A stretch of 64,000 bases of DNA from Ohtaekwangia koreensis. Its GTDB lineage: Bacteria; Bacteroidota; Bacteroidia; Cytophagales; Cyclobacteriaceae. The stretch is taken from the NCBI RefSeq assembly GCF_900167975.1, contig NZ_FUZU01000003.1:620001-684000 (forward strand). Reading direction: 5' to 3'. Below are positions 17,055 through 23,948 of this stretch, piece by piece (the first letter of the stretch is position 1; every line of letters starts with the position of its first letter). Under the pieces are notes generated by a model that did no database searches, had not been told where the DNA came from, and worked only from the letters and a program-made list of their open reading frames with translations. A program made the position numbers and the translations under genes.

Positions 17055-18128
17055 TTATACTTCGATGAGTACATGTTTTTCAATGAGCTCGCGTGTCTTA
17101 TCCGGTGTTTCCGCCGTGAGCTTTTCAATGCAGTTTGTTTTTTCTACCGTGCTGGTTTTATAGGAGAATATATCCTTGTAGGATTCATCAACGGGAATGG
17201 CCCGGTAGAGAATGCGATCAAAGAGATATAATTTTCCGTCCAAACGAAGGGGACAAAAACGATGTTCGTTAAAGCGCAAGCCACCTTGGGCAGAAGCGGT
17301 CGTTGGCGAAGCATGTGAGGTAAGCTTCTGCCGGAAATAATCCAGATCCGTCCAAAGGTGAACATAGAGCCAATTAGACCATTGATCGTAATATTGCCGC
17401 ACATGTTGCTGGAAGATATCAAATATACTTTGGATGGTTTGCAAACAATACTGCTCCCGGTCTTTCTCAACGGGCTGGATGGGCTCATGAAACCGTATAT
17501 AATCAATACCATCAACGGTATAGTTAAGGACGACTACCACCGGTATCTTCAGCAGGTAGGAAATAAAGGCCAGTCCTTTCCGTACTTTTACGCGCCCGTT
17601 TAGAAAGGAAATGTCCACCATGTTTTCATTGTGTTTGGTCTGCCCTCCAACACCCTTGTTACCATCCAGATAGGCAAGGGTAACAATGCCCTGCTTCATT
17701 TGTTTGATAATGGAAAATATAGCACCCTGCTCTTCAACATTTACCATCTCCATCGAACAACCATTTTTATAGCGATTGCTATATAATTCACTTACCTGGT
17801 TGTAATCATTGTTAGCAACACTGTCAGTGTCGGAAAGAACATGAACCTGGTGACCACGCTTTAGTAACAAACAAACCAAGTTATTATAGGACCCGGTATG
17901 AAATGTCACAAAGAGCACAGGCCGTTCCGGAAGCTGCTCCAGGACGTTTGCCGGATCCACTACTCTAGCGTGCTCCACGGCAAAGTTCTTGATATCTTCG
18001 TGCGCTTTCAGTGCATTATCCACCACGGACTTATAGACATCCATGTGGTGTTCAAAATTTGTATCACCCAGAAAGTTATACAGGTTGGCAGACGCGGAGG
18101 CATACCGTAAGATGTTCTTTCGTACCAT
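17055..18128 (-). CDS. LpxL-like acyltransferase fused to a PqqD-like peptide-binding domain
   Basis: 357 residues. Residues ~60-265 follow the LpxL/HtrB lysophospholipid-acyltransferase pattern: FHTGSYN at 76-82 at the catalytic HX4D/E place, AYLDGNKG (152-159) and a late QWSNWLYVH (249-257). The acidic partner of the catalytic His77 is Asn82 here, a departure from the family. Residues ~285-357 (FCPLRLDGKLYLFD, DESYKDIF, TPDKTRELIEKHVLIEV) look like a PqqD/RRE winged-helix domain, the common leader-peptide binder in RiPP enzymes. There is no N-terminal membrane anchor. The fusion suggests acylation of a ribosomal peptide rather than lipid A. Next in the operon is the arginase-like gene. The acyl donor is unknown. 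Confidence 0.75.
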   Translation of the reverse strand: MVRKNILRYASASANLYNFLGDTNFEHHMDVYKSVVDNALKAHEDIKNFAVEHARVVDPANVLEQLPERPVLFVTFHTGSYNNLVCLLLKRGHQVHVLSDTDSVANNDYNQVSELYSNRYKNGCSMEMVNVEEQGAIFSIIKQMKQGIVTLAYLDGNKGVGGQTKHNENMVDISFLNGRVKVRKGLAFISYLLKIPVVVVLNYTVDGIDYIRFHEPIQPVEKDREQYCLQTIQSIFDIFQQHVRQYYDQWSNWLYVHLWTDLDYFRQKLTSHASPTTASAQGGLRFNEHRFCPLRLDGKLYLFDRILYRAIPVDESYKDIFSYKTSTVEKTNCIEKLTAETPDKTRELIEKHVLIEV

Positions 18129-18182
18129 AGATTTTGGGTTTAGCGATAAAATAAACGATTACCTAAATTGAGTGTTACCAGT

Positions 18183-18222
18183 CATAAGACTTTCCCCTTT
18201 CGCAAATAAGGAAAGTCTTATG
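18183..18222 (-). promoter_or_regulatory. Hairpin between two cluster genes
   Basis: Perfect 13-bp inverted repeat: CATAAGACTTTCC at 18183-18195 and GGAAAGTCTTATG at 18210-18222. It lies in the 96-base gap between the CarboxypepD_reg-like gene and the acyltransferase gene. No U-run follows on the minus strand, so it is more likely an attenuator, processing or stabilising structure than a full terminator. Confidence 0.65.
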
Positions 18223-18224
18223 GA

Positions 18225-19727
18225 TTAGTCGCGGACGTTCAAATATAGGGCACGGGCAGTCGCGGTATTACTACTCCACTCTCCTACACGAATATCCCGC
18301 CGGTACCCTGTCCCTATAGCTTTGCTAAAGTATAAATCCTTCGACTTGTTGTCTGCGCTGACCGCATCTACAAGCCGGAGCGTAACAAGTATATCTTGGG
18401 TGACAACGATTTTATACGATTCTAAATTTATTCGCTGCCATCCTTCCTTCTTGCCGATTCGAAACTCAACAGGCGCCGCAATCAAATTAGCAGGGGCTCC
18501 TGCATCATCGAGTTGATATATACACAGCTTGAAGAGCAAGCTGTCGAAGGTGTTGAATCGAAGGTGAAAATTGAAATCGACCAATGAGTACTCTTTGTCA
18601 ACATGTATGACTGTGCCGGATTCATCACTGGATTCGGACAACAGACCGGAAGCGCCTTCAGTACTTTTTATGGCTTTGGTCAGTCCGATAGCCTTTTGAT
18701 GCCCGGAGGTTTTATAGACTGCTGAATAATCCGTGAACGTGCTGCTTTCAGAGACCATAGGCTTTGCAGCGGTATTCGCAGTGAGTGTTGCATGGGATGG
18801 TGAGGCGCTGCGGCGATGTACCAAGACGCGGTTGTTGGTAAGTGCTTCAATCTGGCTGGCAGCGATCACAATGGCAGGCGCACGTTCTCCCTCCTGTTTA
18901 GTCCAGTCACTCTCGAAGGCACCCCTGTATAAACTGATACCCGGTTTATTGGGCATTCTTGAAAACGTAAGCATCCCTCCCTTCGTATCCTTACCATAAG
19001 CCTTAACCCATTCCAGGGTGATGCAAAAATCTTGCGCTACATCAATCCGATAAGGCCGCACATCGATGTCCACCCAACCTGAATGTTTGTCGACTGTAAA
19101 GAGCACATTGGAAGACAATAGTTCCTCTGTTGGATCATCATTGCTATTGAGTGCATATATATGCAGGCGCATCAGTACGCTATCATACGTGTTCTTTTCA
19201 ACATGTATGGAAATAGTGTTCAACAATATCTCACTGTCTACATCCACTAGCAGTCCCAGTTGTTTACCTTTCCCAGCATTCTCCTCCCCGCCCCAGCCAT
19301 TAAATCCTTTGAATTTATTCTTGTCTTTTTTTCCGAATTCAACCAGCGCCATCTGGTCTGTTATCTCGACAGACCGCAATACCTTGGCCTTTGGCTGAAG
19401 TGTAAAAACGCTACCATCCTTTTGCTTGAACTCTTTTCCCCTGAAAATAAGAGGTTCATATCCCAGGAAAGTTATTACCACGCTATCGCTATCGGCCAGG
19501 GAGGAAACGTTCAACTCGAACATGCCATCACGGTTGCTTACCTCGCCAATATTTTTTCCGATCACACCGATACTGGAAAACTCCAGCGGCTCCCGGGTAT
19601 CAGCATCAATAATTTTGCCTCTCTGCGACTGTCCTAGTACGGGCGAGGAGAGCAAGCATATAGCGGCCACCAGCATTTTTGCTGCACACATCACTTGATT
19701 TTCACGAAGCCTTCTCATCGGTATCAT
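18225..19727 (-). CDS. Secreted CarboxypepD_reg-like protein with duplicated C-terminal domain
   Basis: 500 residues with a signal peptide ending in SSPVLGQ. The mature protein starts with a carboxypeptidase-regulatory-like (CarbopepD_reg_2) domain, RGKIIDADTREPLEFSS to SVVITFLGYEPL. Two related ~150-residue beta-rich units follow. Their match can be seen in NTYDSVLMRLHIYAL against NTFDSLLFKLCIYQL, and in SGWVDIDVRPYRI against EGWQRINLESYKI. No TonB-dependent barrel follows, so it is a stand-alone surface or periplasmic protein. It is 18 bases from the lipocalin-like gene upstream. Possible roles are binding the exported product or protecting the envelope; nothing in the sequence decides this. 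Confidence 0.8.
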   Translation of the reverse strand: MIPMRRLRENQVMCAAKMLVAAICLLSSPVLGQSQRGKIIDADTREPLEFSSIGVIGKNIGEVSNRDGMFELNVSSLADSDSVVITFLGYEPLIFRGKEFKQKDGSVFTLQPKAKVLRSVEITDQMALVEFGKKDKNKFKGFNGWGGEENAGKGKQLGLLVDVDSEILLNTISIHVEKNTYDSVLMRLHIYALNSNDDPTEELLSSNVLFTVDKHSGWVDIDVRPYRIDVAQDFCITLEWVKAYGKDTKGGMLTFSRMPNKPGISLYRGAFESDWTKQEGERAPAIVIAASQIEALTNNRVLVHRRSASPSHATLTANTAAKPMVSESSTFTDYSAVYKTSGHQKAIGLTKAIKSTEGASGLLSESSDESGTVIHVDKEYSLVDFNFHLRFNTFDSLLFKLCIYQLDDAGAPANLIAAPVEFRIGKKEGWQRINLESYKIVVTQDILVTLRLVDAVSADNKSKDLYFSKAIGTGYRRDIRVGEWSSNTATARALYLNVRD

Positions 19728-19745
19728 TTATATACTTGCTTATAC

Positions 19746-20120
19746 TTATTTGCCGGATACCTTTTTCCCTTTCAGTTTATACAAAAACTTGTCACCCTTC
19801 ACTTCTATCGTTGCCAGTACAGAATCACCTTTAAAGGAGCAGTTAAAAATAGAATTAGTCTCCTCTACGTTAGATGAAAATACCAGGCGATTGCCTTTAA
19901 CCCGCAGCACATCCAAGGTATACTGTTTGCCAGCCTTGTTCACTACTTTACCGTTATAGGTTTCACCACTTTTGTTCAAGATGATCGTCCCATAGAAATT
20001 TCCATACGGCGTATCAGTAACAGAATACATCCAAGAACCTGAGAAATCGTTTTGGCCTTGTCCATAGGAAATGGCAGTCGAAAGAAGCGAAATACAAATG
20101 ATAAACAATGTTTTTTTCAT
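19746..20120 (-). CDS. Small secreted lipocalin-like protein
   Basis: 124 residues from ATG 20120, where the signal peptide begins (MKKTLFIICISLLSTAISYG); an in-frame extension to 20186 would run through the upstream hairpin. The mature part is a run of beta strands beginning FSGSWMYSVTDTPYG, which resembles the first strands of lipocalin or extracellular-lipid-binding domains. No enzyme motif is visible. It is the first gene after the precursor peptides, separated from them by a 12-bp-stem hairpin. Precursor-adjacent small secreted proteins may give self-protection or bind the product; that is inference. Confidence 0.75.
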   Translation of the reverse strand: MKKTLFIICISLLSTAISYGQGQNDFSGSWMYSVTDTPYGNFYGTIILNKSGETYNGKVVNKAGKQYTLDVLRVKGNRLVFSSNVEETNSIFNCSFKGDSVLATIEVKGDKFLYKLKGKKVSGK

Positions 20121-20134
20121 AACGTTAACTTTTA

Positions 20135-20162
20135 AATACCGGCATGACTTCATGCCGGTATT
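20135..20162 (-). promoter_or_regulatory. Hairpin after the precursor genes (attenuator or weak terminator)
   Basis: Perfect 12-bp stem, AATACCGGCATG at 20135-20146 with CATGCCGGTATT at 20151-20162, and a four-base loop. On the minus strand it lies between the last precursor and the downstream genes and is followed by TTTAAAAGTT, a poor U-run. It is well placed to let precursor mRNA outnumber enzyme mRNA. Confidence 0.75.
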
Positions 20163-20216
20163 AAGATAGTAAATTATTTCAGGCAAGTGTATACCTACCC
20201 GAAATATCAGATACCT

Positions 20217-20426
20217 TTAAAATAAAACGTCGTCGTTGTCACCGGTCGATGAGAAACCGGCACCATCAGCAGGCTCTGTTTCAGAGTTGCAACCTCTGGG
20301 ACGTTTATCAAAATTACTGCAGAGTGATTCTAGCTCTTCCAGAGAAACATCTTTTCCCTCCAGGGTCTTTTTGCTTCGTGTTGAAGGTTCTAGGATTTGC
20401 TTGGGAAATTTTTCATTCTTTTCCAT
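20217..20426 (-). CDS. RiPP precursor peptide 1
   Basis: 69 residues, no signal peptide. A charged leader (EKNEKFPKQILEPS, then VSLEELESLC) is followed by a C-terminal block of 31 residues, 39-69, that is identical in the second precursor. The block starts FDKRPRGC, continues through NSETEPADG and ends TGDNDDVLF. It has one cysteine, two arginines, several Ser/Thr/Asp/Asn and a hydrophobic tail. I base the precursor call on small size, tandem copies, a shared leader pattern (LEPS, KT, VSLE, LESLC) and position amid modifying enzymes. The Arg residues are candidate substrates for the arginase-like enzyme, and Asp, Asn or other side chains for the JmjC enzymes. The true core boundary is unknown. 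Confidence 0.8.
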   Translation of the reverse strand: MEKNEKFPKQILEPSTRSKKTLEGKDVSLEELESLCSNFDKRPRGCNSETEPADGAGFSSTGDNDDVLF

Positions 20427-20499
20427 AAAGTGAACTTTAATAAGGTGGTTTGAAAATTAATGATGTGCCCGTATACCGGGCTTGTTAGAGAAAAGTACT

Positions 20500-20712
20500 T
20501 TAGAAGAGGACGTCATCATTGTCCCCTGTGGAGCTGAAGCCAGCTCCATCTGCCGGTTCAGTCTCGGAATTACACCCGCGTGGTCGCTTGTCGAACTCTG
20601 TACACAGTGATTCGAGTTGCTCCAAGGAAACTTCGACCCCGTCAATAGTTTTGGGGGCTTTGTTCGAGGGCTCCAAGAGCTGCTTGGTCTTGGAGGCTTC
20701 TTTGTTTTTCAT
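20500..20712 (-). CDS. RiPP precursor peptide 2
   Basis: 70 residues from ATG 20712. The leader (KTKQLLEPSNKAPKT, then VSLEQLESLCTE) is related to but clearly different from that of precursor 1; residues 40-70 are identical to its C-terminal block. Glu39 directly precedes this block, and a Glu-specific protease is encoded nearby. Comparing the two genes codon by codon over the 31 shared residues, 27 codons differ yet none changes an amino acid, so these are old duplicates under strong constraint rather than a recent copy. A small stem (GCCCG at 20467-20471, CGGGC at 20477-20481) lies between the two precursor genes. Confidence 0.8.
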   Translation of the reverse strand: MKNKEASKTKQLLEPSNKAPKTIDGVEVSLEQLESLCTEFDKRPRGCNSETEPADGAGFSSTGDNDDVLF

Positions 20713-20760
20713 GTTTGTTCTAGTTTAAGTAAAACATTTATTTATACTATAACAGCGCTA

Positions 20761-21708
20761 TTATAGTCTTTCAGAGTTTACCAAATCGTGTTTCGTAAAT
20801 TGGAAGGTTGCCCGGACAGGCGACCGCTCAGCATCTGCCGGTTTGATCTTGGCGAGAACATCCAATGGTAAGTTGTGTGTGAATTTTTGTTTGAGGCATT
20901 CGATGATTTTTTTGCGGGCCTCGCCCTGGCACAATATATCTTTCATATAGGCTCCTCGTAACAGCGGTTCTTCTTCCGCGAGCTGCCGAATGTACGCCGC
21001 GACAACGGAAAGCCACGTGGTATGCATGCATCCCAGTGTGATGTGGGCAGACATGCTATCGGTAGTGATCACCTCGTGAACGAACCCGCGAGGAAAGTAT
21101 ACTATATCTCCAGCTTCTATATCCAGATCGTAGAGAAGGTTCAGCTTCGAAAAGTCGAACACCCGGCCACCTTGCGGTTGCGTGGGAAGATACAATGCGC
21201 TCTCGTAAATACGCCAGCGTTTTTTTCCAGCGATCTGAATAATAAACAGATCATGCTCGTCAAAATGTGCTGGGAAACATTGGGCTTGCGCAGGAGTAAT
21301 AAAAATATTGGCCCCCGAGGTAGTCTTCAGATCATTATTGATTGTTTCCAAAAGACGCTCCAGTGCAGGCCACTCATACTGACTGGCGTTAATGAGAATG
21401 GTGGCTTTTTCCTGCATATAGAGTTGTTCCATCTTGGAAACATTAAAGCCCTTTCGAATAACCACATTTTTTGAGTGCTGTGAGTTCAGATACTCTGCGG
21501 CAGGAATTTTCTTCTGCGCGTTGGGCATGGTTATCTCCACACGTCCGGATATACTCCCGCGCTCAAGCACAACATCGATATCCTCCAGGCTCATAAGCCT
21601 GTTGAAGTAATGCGGATCGTTTCGTTTTACAACAAGAGGTTTCTTTTCCAGGTACTCTTCTACAAAAGTCTCCTTTGACACAGGGTGTATCAACCATTCT
21701 AAATTCAT
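20761..21708 (-). CDS. JmjC/cupin_4-type oxygenase, active-site intact (copy C)
   Basis: 315 residues. The pattern PAHFDEHDLFIIQIAGKKRW gives iron ligands His148 and Asp150, and FPRGFVHE gives His211. These match the ribosomal-oxygenase group (YcfD/MINA53/NO66 type, cupin_4), which hydroxylates Arg or His side chains in proteins with Fe(II) and 2-oxoglutarate. The usual ~100-residue N-terminal part and the C-terminal helical region after residue 225 are present. It is the third of three tandem paralogues, 39 bases after the degenerate copy and just upstream of the precursors. The likely substrate is a precursor peptide. Because known relatives hydroxylate arginine, it could act on the same KRPR block as the arginase-like enzyme. 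Confidence 0.88.
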   Translation of the reverse strand: MNLEWLIHPVSKETFVEEYLEKKPLVVKRNDPHYFNRLMSLEDIDVVLERGSISGRVEITMPNAQKKIPAAEYLNSQHSKNVVIRKGFNVSKMEQLYMQEKATILINASQYEWPALERLLETINNDLKTTSGANIFITPAQAQCFPAHFDEHDLFIIQIAGKKRWRIYESALYLPTQPQGGRVFDFSKLNLLYDLDIEAGDIVYFPRGFVHEVITTDSMSAHITLGCMHTTWLSVVAAYIRQLAEEEPLLRGAYMKDILCQGEARKKIIECLKQKFTHNLPLDVLAKIKPADAERSPVRATFQFTKHDLVNSERL

Positions 21709-21747
21709 AATATCTGGTCTTTATTTTCGATATATATATAGCTCCTT

Positions 21748-22683
21748 CTATAGGGATTCTCCTAGCCGATGAGCCAGTGTTATGCGTGACTGTCGCGCAA
21801 TAACTTTTCGCAGTGGATACGCTTCCAGCTTTATAACCTGCTCGCACAATTGCTCAGCCAACTGCTCGGACTTCAGTTGCAGGCTTTTCTCGCCCCGCAT
21901 GTGAGCCTGATAAAATCCTTCGCGCAAAACGTCAATTTCCTGCGCCCACACTTGCAATGCACTGGCGATCACCTTTGCCCAGGTCGTGTTGAATACATCC
22001 ATCACAATTTGCGCTGCGGGTTGTTCGGCGCCCCCTGTTTCCAGAATGAAGCCCCTAGGTACATAGAGAAAATCTCCCGTTTCCAGAACTGCGTCCAACA
22101 GCAATTCACTGCTATCCCGCAGAAAGGGCTTACCCGCCTGGGATGCCATTGGCTGGTGGACGAGCGGGCCATAAACTTTAACGGGTACCCTGCCGTTGGT
22201 CTGAAGTATAAAACGGTCAAATACCTCATAGGCTGGCGCAAAACTTTCTCCTCCCGCGGGCATGATGCGAAGTCTGCTCTCGCAAACGCATTGCAGTATG
22301 TTGCTGACGTCTACAGAAAGATCGTTTGTCCAATTCATAAAACGATCCAGGTTCTCTACTACGATGGTTGCTTTCTTTTGATGAAATAATCTTTCAATCT
22401 CAGGCAGCTTAACTCCATTGCGAATGATGACATTTCCCGTGTGACTATAGTCTATATATTGATCTTCTCCCAGTTTGTTGGTGGGATGTATCAACCGGAT
22501 GGATAGCAATGGAGAATCATAGAAATCGGTTAATAGCGAGGAGACGGTCATATCATCTATATAACCGCTATAATACTGCTCATCCTCCCGTGCAATATGA
22601 AGCGGAAATACATCAAAATAATGGTGATAGAAGTCTTCGGGCACTATCGGGTGCAATAGACTTGCCAGATCCAGGTGCTTCAT
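21748..22683 (-). CDS. Degenerate JmjC/cupin_4 paralogue without iron ligands (copy B)
   Basis: 311 residues, aligned along its length with the two flanking paralogues (VIIRNGVKLPEIERLF, KKATIVVENLDRFMNW, ETGDFLYVPRGF). At the ligand positions it reads AYE where the others have HFD or HYD, and RGFILE where they have RGFVHE. All three iron-binding residues (here Ala151, Glu153, Leu214) are therefore changed. It should not be an oxygenase. The reading frame is fully open and its gene is spaced like its neighbours, so it is a kept protein, not a pseudogene. JmjC cupin_4 enzymes often dimerise, so a structural or substrate-binding partner role for copies A and C is plausible. Confidence 0.8.
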   Translation of the reverse strand: MKHLDLASLLHPIVPEDFYHHYFDVFPLHIAREDEQYYSGYIDDMTVSSLLTDFYDSPLLSIRLIHPTNKLGEDQYIDYSHTGNVIIRNGVKLPEIERLFHQKKATIVVENLDRFMNWTNDLSVDVSNILQCVCESRLRIMPAGGESFAPAYEVFDRFILQTNGRVPVKVYGPLVHQPMASQAGKPFLRDSSELLLDAVLETGDFLYVPRGFILETGGAEQPAAQIVMDVFNTTWAKVIASALQVWAQEIDVLREGFYQAHMRGEKSLQLKSEQLAEQLCEQVIKLEAYPLRKVIARQSRITLAHRLGESL

Positions 22684-22781
22684 GGGTATATAGCTATAAT
22701 GTTGTAACTCAATTGAATTTCAAAAACGTGGTCTGCGTGCGGGCAACCATTCCGATTGCGTGTTACATAAAAATCAAAAGA

Positions 22782-23747
22782 TCATTTTGAACTTTCGACA
22801 GCAACTGGGTGCTGTCCTGCAATAGTCTTAAACGAAAGGCTTCCGTTTTTATTAGGCCTATACTTGTTACTTAACAAAGAAATATTTTCAAGGGTAAGCG
22901 CCTGATTGATCTCCTGCCTGATGGCGTTGAGAATCTCCTCCTTGTCTACATTTCCTTTATAGCCATCGGCAAAGAATCCGCTTCGAAACACCTCGCGTTG
23001 TCCGGCCAGTTTAGTAATGCTATCCAAAATCAGTCGGGTCCATGTGGTTCCATAAATACCCAGGGTGATATGGGCTGAGATTTCCTGATTAGTCATGGCT
23101 TCGTGGACGAAGCCCCGGGGCATGTAGATCAGGTCTCCGGCTTGCAAATCCAGTTCGACCGAAGGCACAGCTTGTTCTCCGCTATACGGTATACTGGGCT
23201 GGCTCCCCAATGGCAGATATACCGGATTCTCATATATCTTCCAACGTTTACTTCCGTGAACTTGCAGGATAAAAACATCATGGGTATCATAGTGTGCTTC
23301 AAACCCCTGCGATTCGGCCGGAGATATATAGATGTTTGCCCCGGAAGAGCAACTCATACTTTCATTAACGGCATCAGACAACCGGGCAATAGACGGCCAC
23401 ACGTTGGAAATCTGTTCAATAATAATAGTGGCCCCATGCTTGGTAAACAACTCCAGTACCTTTGCCGTGTTCAAGTGCGATTTGACTTCGACATTTTGCA
23501 CGCGGCTCATACTGGCATATTGTTTTTCAAATATCACTTTATCCGCTGCCGCCATACGCACGTCATAACTACCGAGCGCATGCATCCGACTGACGATAAA
23601 ATCAATATCATCCAGGGTAAGTATGTCTTGAAAGTACCGGGTATCGCCACGCCTAATCACCAGGGGTTTTCGCTCCAGATAATTCTGAAAAAAATCTGTA
23701 ACGTGGAATGGCCGTAACAGCCATGAGAAGTCCAGCTTTTCATTCAT
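22782..23747 (-). CDS. JmjC/cupin_4-type oxygenase, active-site intact (copy A)
   Basis: 321 residues. Iron ligands His152 and Asp154 lie in EAHYDTHDVFILQVHGSKRW, and His215 in MPRGFVHEA. N-terminal features shared with copies B and C include FSWLLRPFHVTDFFQNYLERKP and the DIDFIVSR helix. It is predicted to be an Fe(II)/2-oxoglutarate side-chain hydroxylase of the ribosomal-oxygenase type. It is the first gene of the minus-strand cluster and begins 201 bases from the divergent S9D protease gene. Copies A and C keep their catalytic residues but differ widely elsewhere, which suggests different target residues in the precursor. Confidence 0.88.
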   Translation of the reverse strand: MNEKLDFSWLLRPFHVTDFFQNYLERKPLVIRRGDTRYFQDILTLDDIDFIVSRMHALGSYDVRMAAADKVIFEKQYASMSRVQNVEVKSHLNTAKVLELFTKHGATIIIEQISNVWPSIARLSDAVNESMSCSSGANIYISPAESQGFEAHYDTHDVFILQVHGSKRWKIYENPVYLPLGSQPSIPYSGEQAVPSVELDLQAGDLIYMPRGFVHEAMTNQEISAHITLGIYGTTWTRLILDSITKLAGQREVFRSGFFADGYKGNVDKEEILNAIRQEINQALTLENISLLSNKYRPNKNGSLSFKTIAGQHPVAVESSK

Positions 23748-23948
23748 AGGAAAAGGTTTAACGATGGAACACTATATACGTTCAAACACCGGAAGTATAT
23801 CAACGAAAGGATTAGGATATATTTACCCTATTACTATATATATATAAACTATATCTGCCGGGGAGTAACGTGGATATGGACATGAATATAGTAAAAAAAC
23901 AACGCGTGCAAATATTTATATTTAAAAAAAATATAACTGGATATACCT
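23748..23948. promoter_or_regulatory. Divergent control region of the peptide cluster and S9D protease
   Basis: 201 bases between two diverging ATG starts. It is rich in TATA words, with an alternating TATATATATATAA stretch near 23835-23848, and has no gene. Promoters for the cluster and for the protease must lie here or be internal. I could not place a confident Bacteroidota -33/-7 pair. Confidence 0.5.

Noticed and set aside
20217-20712. The two small peptides as toxin-antitoxin or phage proteins
   Set aside because: Identical C-terminal blocks, shared leader pattern and the surrounding modifying enzymes fit RiPP precursors far better.
20217-20712. Lanthipeptide or sactipeptide class assignment for the product
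   Set aside because: No LanB/LanC/LanM-like gene is present, and each conserved block has only one Cys, so these classes cannot be claimed.
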